A stretch of 64,000 nucleotides of DNA from Lucifuga dentata. Taxonomy: Eukaryota > Chordata > Actinopteri > Ophidiiformes > Bythitidae. The position numbers and the translations under genes were made by a program. A model generated the notes under the pieces. The model saw nothing but the letters and a program-made list of their open reading frames with translations, was not told the DNA's origin and did no database searches. Where the stretch lies: positions 141,007 through 205,006 of the forward strand of contig VXCM01002787.1 in assembly GCA_014773175.1 (NCBI GenBank), in the 5' to 3' direction. Positions 24,107 to 35,629 of the stretch are shown piece after piece. Position 1 is the stretch's first letter. Every line of letters begins with the position of its first letter.

Positions 24107-25024
24107 GTGCCAGTATGACTGATGCACTGTGGGTGTGTATCTGTGTCTGGCCAACATCCAGCAGGAACAAGTTTTGTTCGGGTGACAAAAAAACCCAAAA
24201 CACGCCTGACACCTGGAGAACAGGACCAACGTGAGACACCGGCATTGCTACATGAAAGGAGGCAGGTTCGTCCTTCCATGAACCCACATCTTATCTAGCC
24301 ATACCTGGGCAGGTAAACACACACACACATACATACAGGAGGTCTAGAAAAGTATCCCAGGGAAACCAATCAGAAAGCATTCAGGAGGAATAAAGCCCAG
24401 CTCAGAAACTGACAAAAACATGAAATCATTTTCTGCACAATATGACATCTTGTTTTTAATCTTTACATATCCACGGTTGTTGTGTGATCACATATATGTA
24501 CACTCTCATGAGAACCACATACATTTACATACCGATCATACATCCCAGTGCAATCCCAGGCTTCCAGGGCAGCAACTGGTGGTTCAAAGCCTAGCTCAAG
24601 GGCATCTCAGCAACAGTTGCTGCAGCAGTGGAAATCAGTTTCCATTTAATTCCCTCTTATATCTTCAAGGGGCAGATGAGGAATTCAAACTAGCAACACT
24701 CAACTTCCTTTCTTCTCTACTACAGAACTACTGACTCTTAACACAACCTCGAACCCAAAATGAATTGAAAAGTGAATTTAATCTCTGACAAACTGATACA
24801 AAGGAGGCGTGCATGTGCATCATTCACCTGATCTTACACCTCAATCCTCCATGCAGTAATAACATAAATTAAGATTCTCCTTCCATTACAGCATTATGAC
24901 AGCCTGATAAGCTGTAAAGCCCAGGAAGTCCTTGAAAACAATTATAAAAGGATTTGGATGTCATTTTTTTCACTATCAGAGATTTATAATAACAAACAGG
25001 TGACTATTTAAATTGGGCACCAAC

Positions 25025-25085
25025 CTCTCTTCTCCTCCAGGTCCTGGAGGAACTGCCTGTAAGCAGCCGTGGAGCTCATCCCCCC
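25025..25085 (-). other. Candidate exon, strand ambiguous (low confidence)
   Basis: On the minus strand a pyrimidine tract (CTCCCTCTTTCTTTTCTCTG) leads to an AG followed by a 61-base open segment, read from its ATG as MSSTAAYRQFLQDLEEKR, and then GTTGGT, a weak donor. On the plus strand the same place has a strong acceptor (CTCTTCTCCTCCAG, ending 25040), an 18-base segment at 25041-25058 coding VLEELP, and a GTAAGC donor. It could be a micro-exon, a short exon or chance. I do not recognise either peptide. Confidence 0.2.
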
Positions 25086-25794
25086 CTCCCAGAGAAAAGA
25101 AAGAGGGAGGGAAAGTGAAACAAGTCAGATGAAAGATTGAAACAAGTAGAGGTGAAAATACAGTGAAATGCAGAAAAGGGAAGAAACAGAGATAAAGGGG
25201 AAGGAAAAAGTGACCAAGAAACCTTAATAGAAGAGTTATAAGTGAGGTATTATGAAAAAAAAGGAATGAAAAAAGAACAGAAAACTAGTGAAGAGGAGAA
25301 AAGAGAGGAAGAGGAGGAAGAGTGAGAGTCTGGAGGCTATAGATGATCTTTGAGGCCTCAAGAATCCAAGCTGTCAGAGAAAAGTCATCCTTAATCACGT
25401 AGACGATCCTTCATCTCTTACTCGCTTCTTTTCTTCCACAATCTTCGTCGTTCTCCGCACGCGCGCGTGTGTGTGTGTGTGTGTCCGAGGTTACGGTAGC
25501 TCTGACTGCGGCAGTGTGTTAGTAGCTGTAAGTCGGATAGAGGAACTGGACTTTGACCACAAGATAGATGATGTCATTGCGAGAGCCAGAGACATGTGTT
25601 TCACTTGGTCCAGAGCGACTGTGTGTGCCTGTGTGTGTGTGTGTGTGTGTGTGTGTATCTCAAAATGAATTAGAAAAAAAAGGAGGCGTGTTTTGCTTAT
25701 TACTCAGTGCTCAGCTGTGCAGGTTTTTTTCAGACTGTGGAGTTAATGTATGAATGTTTGACTGTCACACATTTGTCATTCATTCAGCTTCACA

Positions 25795-25798
<4 letters not shown>

Positions 25799-25855
<57 letters not shown>
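25799..25855. repeat. (GT)28 microsatellite
   Basis: A perfect GT array of about 57 bases, the longest pure GT run in the window. Confidence 0.97.
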
Positions 25856-25858
<3 letters not shown>

Positions 25859-25980
25859 ATGCATGTGTGTGCCTTTGCTTCTACTGGATCAACATTCTGC
25901 AGCAGATTACAGAGCAGTAGAAGGGGGAGGTAACAAGGCTTTTTAACACTGTCTCCTCTCACTTTTTAATTTTCTTACAA

Positions 25981-26020
25981 TCTCTCTCTTTCTTTCTCTC
26001 TCTCTCTCTCTCTCTCTCTC
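25981..26020. repeat. (TC)n microsatellite
   Basis: A TC array with TTTC interruptions at its start, about 40 bases. Confidence 0.95.
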
Positions 26021-26174
26021 CCTCCCTCTTCCCTTCTCAAACACACACATGAATACCCCACATTAATCTGAATTCTTCATTAAACCATTAATTGGCACAC
26101 TTTACCACAATCAAAAATTAACTTTACTTTTTAGACAGCCTTCCCGTAATTCTTCCTTTCTATTCATGTTATCA

Positions 26175-26307
26175 CGTTTGTCCTCTCTCTCTCTCTCTCT
26201 CTCTCTTTTATTTTACTTCATGAAAAGGGCAACACGAGGTNCGTTTGTCCTCTCTCTCTCTCTCTCTCTCTCTTTTATTTTACTTCATGAAAAGGGCAAC
26301 ACGAGGT
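26175..26307. repeat. Artefactual duplication across a single N (26241)
   Basis: An exact 66-base repeat on either side of the N, including a TC array in each half. Only one TC array is likely to be real. Confidence 0.9.
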
Positions 26308-26447
26308 AAATAATAACCTGGATTTTTAACATTTAACAGAGTAAACACATTGAAAAGAAGGCAGATTAAGCCAGATGTCTAGTGGCATGGAAACCAGTAG
26401 CTTGACTCCAAATACTTTTAATGGCTTCTGTCACTTTCATGCTACTC

Positions 26448-26485
26448 TCTATCTAATAGAAGTGTAAACACTTCTATTAGATAGA
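26448..26485. repeat. 38-bp perfect palindrome (18-bp arms, 2-nt centre)
   Basis: TCTATCTAATAGAAGTGT, then AA, then its exact reverse complement. It is single-copy-looking and not part of the TTAA element family. Confidence 0.95.
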
Positions 26486-26665
26486 AAAGAACTGGCTCTG
26501 AATATCTTCAAATAATACGTCTATTTATATCAGCAGCCTAATGATGGGGAAAAGCCTTCCAAAGGCAACTGGACTACAGCACAAATTCATGACTGAAGAC
26601 TGGCTGAAATGTTAAAGAGAGAAAATGGTTACAGGTTCAAGGATCTGGTCAGGATCACCAAACTA

Positions 26666-27228
26666 TTAAAGGACAATTTTGCATGTTTGTGCCTAATATA
26701 TTCAATTTTCAGTTCATTCTGGTACGCTATTAAAATCAACTTGTTGATAGTTGAAATGTTCTTAGAATAGGTAATCCATCATCACGAACAAGACATACAG
26801 TGTATTCAGGTTTGTTTTTTTTTAGAAGTTTGATAATTCTAAGGTTTAAACACAATAAAAAGAGTGGAGTGAATGTATGTCTCCACCAGGGAATATAGTC
26901 CCAAAAGAAGACCTGCGTTTATCGAAACATNGAGTGAATGTATGTCTCCACCAGGGAATATAGTCCCAAAAGAAGACCTGCGTTTATCGAAACATTTGAA
27001 CAACTGTGACTTCATAGGGCTGCGTAAATATTAACAGGCGAAAAATCAGTTTTTAAGGTGGGTGTATCACTTGAATATTTGATTTTGAAACATTAAGAGA
27101 TTTTGCAAAATATCAGGAAAGTTGAAATACAGTTTTATCCTTTGGGAAATGATTGTCAATAACATAAAATGTATGAAAATTGAATATATTATGTTCAAAC
27201 ATGCAAAATGGGTGGTATGGTCCTTTAA
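26666..27228 (-). mobile_element. TTAA inverted-repeat element, copy 10 (subfamily A)
   Basis: TTAA-bounded, minus orientation. The left end is shortened: TTAAAGGACAATTTTGC lacks the CATACC segment, and the sequence jumps from ATTCAATTTTC directly to AGTTCATTCTGG, losing most of the left TIR interior. Part of the length is an assembly duplication around the N at 26931. Confidence 0.9.
26867..26995. repeat. Artefactual duplication across a single N (26931) inside copy 10
   Basis: An exact 64-base repeat on either side of the N. Confidence 0.9.
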
Positions 27229-28779
27229 AGGTAGATAACACAGTTTTGGTCTAGAGAGTGTTCACAAGATGAGAAAGAACCTGAATTGGTGCTAAAACAA
27301 TGTGCTGATTAGTTAGGAAACATAAAGTTATTAAATTACTTTGGATAATAGGATAATTATCATAAATCATTAATCAAATAAGCCAAATACTTTGCCAAAT
27401 AATACACTACTAGCATTTTTTACCCTATTAAACAGAATATCTCAGTGCTTCTTAGCTGATAGTCAAGCAAAATCATTTTATAGACTTAATAATTAATCAG
27501 AAATATAGTAACAGCATATATTTTACGCTTGTAAAATCACATTAAAATATCATTGCATTCTGTCAAGGTTTTTATTATTGATTTGGATGTAATAATATAA
27601 ATAATGTAAATAATTTTTATTGATTATAGAATTGTTACAAGTAAGCAAAAGATAAACAGAAGGACAGCAAACGCTCATTTGAAGCCAAATATTATGAAAA
27701 TATTAAAAAATAACTTAAGTTTGCACTTCATGCAGTGGTTACAACATCTGTGCTGTTGTCTGCATCAGCATCTAGCGCTAATGTAGTAACGTACACAATG
27801 TAAGAACAAAATGAAGCAATGTAATTAAAAATAATGAGCTGTGTGAGTTATGCAAGCTGTAAGCTACCAGGTGTGTGCTCACCTCAGTCATAACAAATTA
27901 AACCAGTTGCACAATGTGTGAGCGGTTTAACTGGGCTTGCTATAAAACAGCGAGAGGTGCAGCGCTCATAGCTGTACCAAAGATGATATCACAACTATTA
28001 AAATGCAAATTCAATGTGTCAGAAAAAGTGTAAATCTCACTGACGACTGAAATAAGGAGAGGAAGATACATGATCCTGATGCTGCAGGACCATTTACTGA
28101 TTTGGTTTTACTGTACATACAAGGTGATATATGCAAAAAAGGGGGGCCACGATTAAGGTCGCAGTGAGGCTAAATGTGTAGATTAAAGTCTGTCTGTGCG
28201 TGCGTGTGTGTGTGTGTGTGTGTGTGTGTTCAGATCTACTGTGGACTGGAGGGGANCTGTCTGTGCGTGCGTGTGTGTGTGTGTGTGTGTGTGTGTTCAG
28301 ATCTACTGTGGACTGGAGGGGACATGACTGCATTAATGAACTGATAACAATCCAAACAGTTGATCTACGTTGCAATAAACAGCAAAGATCGACGGATTTG
28401 ATTCCACAAACTAATTAGCAGAAAGTGGAACTCATCCAGTAGTACTTACAGCAGTTAATGCAGTAACAGCTACAATTACTACCATCACTATAATACTATC
28501 AAACGCTACTGCAGTAACTGATGATAATTCTCTGTCACTCAGGATTGACTTTGCACATTTGTCAAATACTTTCTTGTTGTTAACTATATCCTGCTTCCTA
28601 AGCCATGCAAACGACACATTGTTACATAAGAGGGGATGTTTACGTTATCAAACGTTAGCCTACATTTGCTAATGAAATATGCTGCTGATCCTTCCTCTGG
28701 TTGTTTGTTCATAGATGGTCAATCTTACTCAGATCATCATTTCATCATCGACCAACTGATCTTTCTATTCATGTACGTC
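27229..28779. other. Gene-free, AT-rich stretch
   Basis: AT-rich sequence at 27300-27720 with no recognisable gene, followed by a TG array duplicated at the N at 28256. Confidence 0.5.
28190..28322. repeat. Artefactual duplication across a single N (28256), with a TG array
   Basis: About 66 bases containing a TG array and CAGATCTACTGTGGACTGG are repeated on both sides of the N. One TG array is probably false. Confidence 0.88.
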
Positions 28780-29312
28780 TGTTACGTTACTGACAATCGT
28801 TTCCCAAAGGATAAAACTGTATTTCAGCTTTCCTGATATTTTGCGAAATCCCTTAATCTTTCAAAATCAAATATTCAAGTGATACACCCACCTTAAAAAT
28901 TGATGTTTCGCCTGCTAGTAGTTACGCAGCCTTATGAAGTCGAGATCGTTTAAATTTTTCGATAAACACAGGTTTTCTTTTTTCTGTATTTCCTGGTGGA
29001 GACATACATTCACTCCGTGCCTTTTATTGCGCTTAAAAGCTAAAATTACTGAAGTTTGAAAAAAACCCTGAAAACACATCTTATTTGCGATGATGGATTA
29101 CCTGTCCCAAAGAATGTTTTTCAAGTATCAACAAGTTCATTTTGATAGCGTACCAGAATGAACTGAAACCAATGGTGGTCTGGAAGGTAGAAAAAATTTT
29201 TAATTCACCGTTCCAGTAGTATGCTTTGGGAAATGATTGTCAGTAATGTTACATGTATGAAATTTGAATATATTAGGCTCAAACATGCAAAATGGCCAGT
29301 ATGGTCCTTTAA
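28780..29312 (+). mobile_element. TTAA inverted-repeat element, copy 11 (subfamily A, 5'-truncated)
   Basis: The outer half of the left TIR is lost; homology begins near TTACGTTACTGACAATC. The rest continues in + orientation to an intact right end (GCCAGTATGGTCCTTTAA). Confidence 0.88.
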
Positions 29313-29471
29313 GTGTGTGTTTCAGAAGGATCAGAGGTGAGCTAAGATAATAATGACGTGGTGTGTAAAGGTCAAAAGGTGCTGGCTGCTGATTTGCCCT
29401 TATTAATGTGTTTCCTCACACATTAGTGACAAGGGGAAAAATTGATCCCTGGACCCAAGGGGGGTTAAACT

Positions 29472-29479
29472 GACACACA

Positions 29480-29514
<35 letters not shown>
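29472..29514. repeat. (CA)n microsatellite
   Basis: A CA array of about 43 bases with one G interruption near its start. Confidence 0.96.
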
Positions 29515-29516
<2 letters not shown>

Positions 29517-29833
29517 CAGCACATTAGTACAAACACACAAGATGAATGTATTATTGGAACTCACCCTCCATGCATCTATTCAATTCTGTTCTATGCACAG
29601 ATATGGAAATCTCTACACACACATTACATAAAAACATCACCATCACCACACATACACGTGTACACGCACATGTACACAAAGACCTGGTACAATTCAAAGT
29701 CAACATTCTCTCAACAACTCTTTTAAGTGAAGAAACGTGATGAAAACTGCTTGGCGATCCTGAACGCTCCCCTGGGAGTCTGCTCTGTCATGTGACCCTG
29801 TCAACAGCAGGCCGCTCCATCAAAAGCAAGCCT

Positions 29834-29835
<2 letters not shown>

Positions 29836-29871
<36 letters not shown>
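29836..29871. repeat. (AC)18 microsatellite
   Basis: A perfect AC array of 36 bases. Confidence 0.97.
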
Positions 29872-29873
<2 letters not shown>

Positions 29874-30086
29874 CCAGACAAATCTCTCTCTCACACAGAC
29901 GTTTTCCTTGGATCGTCACACGCTAGTCGAAAGAAAGTGGTGTGATTGGTAACTATAGCAACAGGAGAGCAGCTTTCCTCCTTTTTTACACCTGTTCCTC
30001 AGGAGGGCTCATAAGGTCATGAACTAGCCACACACTGTAGACATAAACTGGTCTGGAGATGTTAGAGACAGGAAAAAAATCTCTGC

Positions 30087-30639
30087 TTAAAGGGCCATAC
30101 TGGTGATTTTGCATGTTTTAGCCCAATAATTACTACCTGTATAGCCACTATATGACTGACAGCTATTTTCCGAAACGTAAAGCTGTGTTTTAGTTTTCCT
30201 GTTATTTTGCCAAATCTCCTAACGTTTCAAAATAAAAAGTGATACATTCACCTTAAAATTCAATATTTCGCCTGGGAACACATACATACGAATGTAGAAG
30301 GCATGGTGCTTTTTTTTTTTATTTCTCTGTAAAAGCCATCTTCTCCTGAGACTATATTACTGGCACACACACACATTTTCTTCCATGTACCTCCCTGTTG
30401 GATCGTTTAAATGAAGTAACTTCCACAAAAAATAAGAATGGTGTGCGGTTCACTGTGAGGAATTACTTGTCTCAAGCATGTTTCAAGTCTCTGTAAGATG
30501 AATTTTATAGCGTACTGGAATCAACTGAAACCAGTAGCAGCCTGGAAGGTAGGAAAAATAGTTTGAAAATTTACAGCACCAGTAGTGTTTATGGGAAAAT
30601 GTTTGGCAGTAGGGCTCAAACTTGCAAAATCACAGTTAT
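30087..30639 (+). mobile_element. TTAA inverted-repeat element, copy 12 (subfamily B, right end decayed)
   Basis: The left end is TTAAAGGGCCATACTGGTGA with the GTTTTAGCCCAAT mark of subfamily B. The interior follows + order with many substitutions. The right TIR fades after GGGCTCAAACTTGCAAAATC, and the terminal GGTCCTTTAA is gone. It is among the most diverged copies. Confidence 0.8.
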
Positions 30640-31147
30640 AGCAAACAACATCAAGTGTGAAAGAACACAAATATCCAGACAGGAAAAACCACAAGAAGCA
30701 CAACAAGCTGGATTCCGGTTTCCATCATCTTAATATATGTACTGACAAGCAAGTCAAAGGAGAGTTTTCATTTTAACTACTGTGTCTCTTCCAAATGTCG
30801 GTAAGGATAGAGCGCCATGGTGAGTGAGCAATGGCAGCTGGGAAACAGATTTTTTCCAGAGGAAATAAAAGAAGAGGTCTGGCGACATTAACTTTCACAC
30901 AGCCTGGTAGAATCAGAATAGAAGAGCTTAGTAAACGTTGGACAGGAGAAATGGAAGTATTTACCTTTGATGGAGGAGGTCGGTAGGAACGGCAGCAGCA
31001 ACATGGAATAGAAAAAGAAGAAAAGATATTAGTTATCATTTATTAAAAATAAAGTCAGCTTCAAAACGAGAAATTTGACAGTTTCACAGATGCGACTCCT
31101 GATTTGACAAACTTACTGCCAACGGCAAAATGCATAATTCGATATTA
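30640..31147. other. Gene-free stretch
   Basis: No gene, RNA or clear repeat recognised. Confidence 0.5.
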
Positions 31148-31726
31148 TTAAAGAACCATACCACCCATTTTGCATGCTTTAGCCTAATATATTCAATTTT
31201 CATCATGTTACGCTACTGACAATCATTTCCCAAAGCATACTACTGGAATGGTGAGTTAAAAAAATTTTCCTACCTTCCAGACCGCCATTGGTTTCAGTTC
31301 ATTCTGGTACGCTATTAAAATCAACTTGTTGATACTTGAAACGTTCTTGGGATAGGTAATCCATCATTATGAACAAGATGTATATTCAGATTTTTTCGAA
31401 GTTTTGTAATTTAAGCGTTTAAGTGCAATAAAAAGCACAGAGTGAATGTATGTCTCCACAGGGGGATATAGTCCCAAAAGAAAACCTGCGTTTATCGAAA
31501 AATTTAAATGACCTTGACTTCATAATTTTGCGTAACTATTAGCAGGCAAAACATCGATTTTTAAGGTGGGTGTATCGCTTGAATATTTGATTTTGAAAGA
31601 TTAAGAGATTTCGCAAAATGTCAGGTTTTATCCTTCGGGAAATGATTGTCAATAATGTTACGTGTATGGAAATTGAATATACAGTATTAGGCTTAAACAT
31701 GCAAAATGGGTGGTATGGTTCTTTAA
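31148..31726 (-). mobile_element. TTAA inverted-repeat element, copy 13 (subfamily A)
   Basis: A complete minus-oriented copy of 579 bp (TTAAAGAACCATACCACCC ... GGTATGGTTCTTTAA). Both ends share the same G-to-A/C-to-T change (AAAGAACC and GGTTCTTT). Confidence 0.93.
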
Positions 31727-32832
31727 ATTTGAACATGGTTAGTAAAGCTTCCCTGAATGTATTCATCTGTGATATGTAAACAAGTTCATCTAGCTCACCA
31801 TAATGTGTATATAAAGCATTTCAGAGTAAAGGCCTTCCAATACACACAGAAGATAATCAAGCATGATATGCGCATGCCCCCCNCCCACACACACACACAC
31901 ACACACACACTAGTTAATACTGTAGATGCCAGGAATGTCATTAAATCAAATAGTTACAGTCGAGCACCGCACCCTCAGCCAGTCTGAATACTTCAGTGTT
32001 CAGGGATGTTCTACTACAGCAGAAATCTTATGAGTGTGTATATTTCACAGTGCACTTTCAAGAATGTGCGTTGGTGCATGCGCTGGCCTGTGCATGTGCG
32101 TTTCAACATGCATTTTGCTCCTGTAAGCATGTATGCAGGAGCGGGCGTGAGTCTGTCTGCATGTTCTCTAAAATGCCAAGCAGCTTCTGTTGCAGCAGCT
32201 GACGTGAGACCATTTGCGGCTCTAACCCGAGCTGCTGCTCTGTCTGTATGGAGAATGACGGTGCATACACACCCATACACACTCACAAGATGGATGGTTC
32301 TCTGCCTATATAAAAAAATAAATAAATACACACACTCCAAACACCTTTATGACCGTAGCATCTTCCCTTCTAAAATCGCTCTATTTCTGTAACGCTTTGT
32401 GCTTTCTCGTTGTCTCAATCAAGCGTTTTAGCATTTCATGTCTTTTGATACGCGCCACAGCAACAAATTGTTTTTCTGGAGAAAGTCTAAGTTTAAAAAC
32501 TACACGTCCACCTTAAAAAAAAAAAAAAATCATGTCAGGCAACTCACTCAAGGTGTAACAGAGGATGAGGGGAGAGAAAGGGATGAGCAAATGACAGAAT
32601 GGATGGAGTGATGTGTCAGAGGGTTATGAGGTGAAACAGCTTTGGGGCCTCTGATGTCAGGGAGTGTGCAGACTCACAAAACACACACATTCATGCACAC
32701 ACACACACACACACGCACAAAACAATGGAGCATTCATCGAGAAAAACCGCAGAGAAGGGAGCTGGAGAACTCTGTCATGAAAACAAAGTGACAAATAGGG
32801 CTGTGCTGAGTGAGAAAGTGAGAGAGCGAGAC

Positions 32833-32839
<7 letters not shown>

Positions 32840-32881
<42 letters not shown>
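32840..32881. repeat. (AG)n microsatellite
   Basis: A GA array of about 42 bases. Confidence 0.96.
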
Positions 32882-32884
<3 letters not shown>

Positions 32885-33049
32885 TAGTCAAACGGTGAGA
32901 AAATGGTGATTTCCGCCAGGATTGGCCAGTGTGTCGTCTCACTCTCTATCCCTTACAAAGACTGGAGGGAGGGGAAAAAAAGAGAAATAGACTTCTGCAG
33001 ATGTATATAAAATGTAGGTCAACTGGAGCAGAGATAGAGGGAGGTGTAC

Positions 33050-33052
<3 letters not shown>

Positions 33053-33086
<34 letters not shown>
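33053..33086. repeat. (AG)17 microsatellite
   Basis: A perfect GA array of 34 bases. Confidence 0.96.
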
Positions 33087-33087
<1 letters not shown>

Positions 33088-34150
33088 ATTTTAAAGACCA
33101 GTTTAACAGACAAAACAGCATTATTTCTAATTGAGAATAGCTAATGTCAGTGGTGATTAATGGACAGTGTGAAAAAAGTGAAACAAAAACTTCAGTGACA
33201 GAACAATAAAGCTAAAGCAGAAATGATGAACAAAACACTTTATGACATCATAATGACATCATGACAGCAACAAGTGGAGAAGAGCAAAACTGGTTCACCG
33301 ATATGGTCACAGCCTTACTCAGCGACAAAAAAAACACTCATATGCACACATATATTGTACACACGCCACACTGTATGCACAAGGCGCAATCACTGCTTAT
33401 GTATACACACACACACACACACATTCCCACAGAGAGCAAAAAGGTCAGTTCATTCCTATCAGACACAAACGGGCAAGAGGTTCCTCTTTAAATCTGTCAG
33501 CAGATTGGGAGAGATTAGGAGGTTTCAGGAGAACCATGTCTGTGTGTGCGCGCATGTGTGTGTGTGTGTGTGTCACATTATATGAGGTTAGGATCTCCCG
33601 CAACAGATGGAAGCAACTCTCAGCCTTTGTTTTGTCATGCAGAGCAAACCGCATGGGTGGAGTTTAAAACAAAGAAAAGCACCGACTGTGGCAAAAGTTC
33701 TGACTTGTTCTCAGCCTGTTTGCTGTGCCGTGACTGACGTCTCGTTTAACACCACCCAGCTTGTCCTGATGCTGTAAACCCCGCCCACCTGCTGCTATTA
33801 AACACTCCACAACCTGCTTCCAGAAATGTTGGAAACAAGACACTGCTGAGGGAGAAACTATTAACATGCCATAAATATTCATGATCACGCTGCTAGTGCC
33901 TTGTTATATCCAAGTTTTTTTTAGATATCACACATTTTCTGATCACAGGGCTGTGAGGCACATTTTACCCCGCATCATCTTTAAAAAAAAAAAAATGATG
34001 AGAGAAGGGGGGAATGTGTGTAAAAAAATGAGAGCTGGACATGGAGAGAATATGGCAAAAGCAGAAGTGAAAGAAACATCTCTGATCAGTTTACATCTCT
34101 TTAAAAAAAAAAAATCAGAGAAAATGAGAAACAGATTTAAACAGATGGCA

Positions 34151-34164
34151 GAGAGAGAGAGAGN

Positions 34165-34208
<44 letters not shown>
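34151..34208. repeat. (GA)n microsatellite with an N
   Basis: A GA array of about 58 bases with an N at 34164. The true length is uncertain. Confidence 0.93.
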
Positions 34209-34211
<3 letters not shown>

Positions 34212-34455
34212 GAGCAACAGACCCTGAAAGAGATGGAGAGACAGATATGACAGCAATGTGGAAAAGAGGAAAACACTTAAGTGCAGTGGAGACAAAATAT
34301 AAGGGCGCGCACACACACACACACACACACAGGAGATAAGCTGACACGCACATAAGAAGGGCTCATCATGCAAGCAAACTGCGTTCTCACTGTGATAAAA
34401 TCCCATGACTTCTCTGTGCAAATTGCCAATCCTTTTCTATAAAAGGAGTTCAAAG

Positions 34456-35049
34456 TTAAAGGACCATACCATCCATTTTGCATGTTTGAGCCTAATATAT
34501 TCAATTTTCATACACGTAACATTACTGACAATCATTTCCCAAAGCATACTGCTGGAATGGTGAATTAAAAATGTTTTTCCTACCTTCCAGACTGCCATTG
34601 GTTTCAGTTCATTCTGGTACGCTATTAAAATCAACTTGTTGACACTTGAAATGTTCTTGGGATAGGTAATCCATCATCGTGAACAAGACGTGTATTCAGG
34701 TTTTTTTTCGAAGTTTCGTAATTTTAGTGTTTAAGTGCAATAAAAAGCACAGAGTGAATGTATGTCTCCACCAGGGAATATAGTCCCAAAAGAAGACCTG
34801 CGTTGATCAAAAAATCTAAACGACCGTGACTTCGTAATTTTGCATAACTATTAGCAGGTGAAACACTGATTTTTAAGGTGGGTGTATCGCTTGAATATTT
34901 GATTTTGAAAGATTAAAAGATTTTGCAAAATATAAGGAAAACTGAAATATCGTTTTATCCTTTGGGAAATGACTGTCAGTAACCTTAGATGTATATAAAA
35001 TTGAATATATTAGGCTCAAACATGCAAAATGGGTGGTATGGTCCTTTAA
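34456..35049 (-). mobile_element. TTAA inverted-repeat element, copy 14 (subfamily A)
   Basis: A complete minus-oriented copy of 594 bp with TTAA at both ends and well-preserved TIRs of about 85-90 bp. A good second reference for the family. Confidence 0.94.
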
Positions 35050-35334
35050 AGCTTAAAAATTGCAGGTTATTACTGAGGTCAGTAGGAGGGAAGTCTGAAA
35101 GTTATTCAGTGAGTCACATTTTTAACGCTTTCCTAACATCCAGCACATCTCACAACTCATAAATCCTGCTAAGTTACAGCCAACGCCAACATAATGTATA
35201 GAGCCACTAAAGCTGCCACATATATTATATCATATTACATACACAGCGTCATTTAATACCATGAGGATCAGCGGTGCAATAATGCAGCTCACTGACTGCT
35301 AACCTTTAGCTTTCTTTTACTTATTATGAAAACA

Positions 35335-35340
<6 letters not shown>

Positions 35341-35372
<32 letters not shown>
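35341..35372. repeat. (CA)n microsatellite
   Basis: A CA array of about 32 bases, close to an N and A run at 35396. Confidence 0.95.
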
Positions 35373-35374
<2 letters not shown>

Positions 35375-35504
35375 CACCATAAACCAGACATCCTCNAAAA
35401 AAAAAAAAAAAAATCCACATTTAACTAATGATTTGCAACATTTTCATAGATTTCAAAGACTATTTTCTGGCATTTTACTGCTTGAGAGAGTTTGCTCGGT
35501 TTTC

Positions 35505-35629
35505 TTTTTTTTTTGCCGTTCGGTGTTGTTAAAGTTTCTTAAAGCAATAAGAATGAAAGCAGGCCTNTTTTTTTTTTGCCGTTCGGTGTTGTTAAAGTTT
35601 CTTAAAGCAATAAGAATGAAAGCAGGCCT
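35505..35629. repeat. Artefactual duplication across a single N (35567)
   Basis: An exact 62-base repeat on either side of the N. It creates repeated peptides in open frames on both strands here. Confidence 0.9.

Larger units (their letters stand above)
23888..26665. other. Stretch without a confident gene
   Basis: Contains a poly-T run at 24081, a small exon-like segment at 25025-25085, purine-rich sequence at 25090-25330, long TG and TC arrays between 25460 and 26310, an assembly duplication at 26175-26307 and a perfect palindrome at 26448-26485. Confidence 0.5.
29313..30086. other. Gene-free stretch with two CA arrays
   Basis: CA arrays at 29472-29514 and 29836-29871. Nothing else recognised. 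Confidence 0.55.
31727..34455. other. Gene-free stretch, microsatellite-rich
   Basis: CA array with N near 31877, GA arrays at 32840, 33053 and 34151, and smaller CA/TG arrays at 33402, 33547 and 34309. A GC-richer patch near 33720-33830 contains a CCCCGCCCACC box, but nothing else suggests a promoter. Confidence 0.5.

Noticed and set aside
25471..25668. Protein-looking peptide VSRIEELDFDHKIDDVIARA between two TG arrays
   Set aside because: Open for only about 45 codons outside the repeats, with no matching family that I know and no clear splice sites at both ends.
33720..33830. GC-box-like CCCCGCCCACC as a promoter
   Set aside because: A single motif without CpG clustering, TATA or initiator context, or an adjacent gene.
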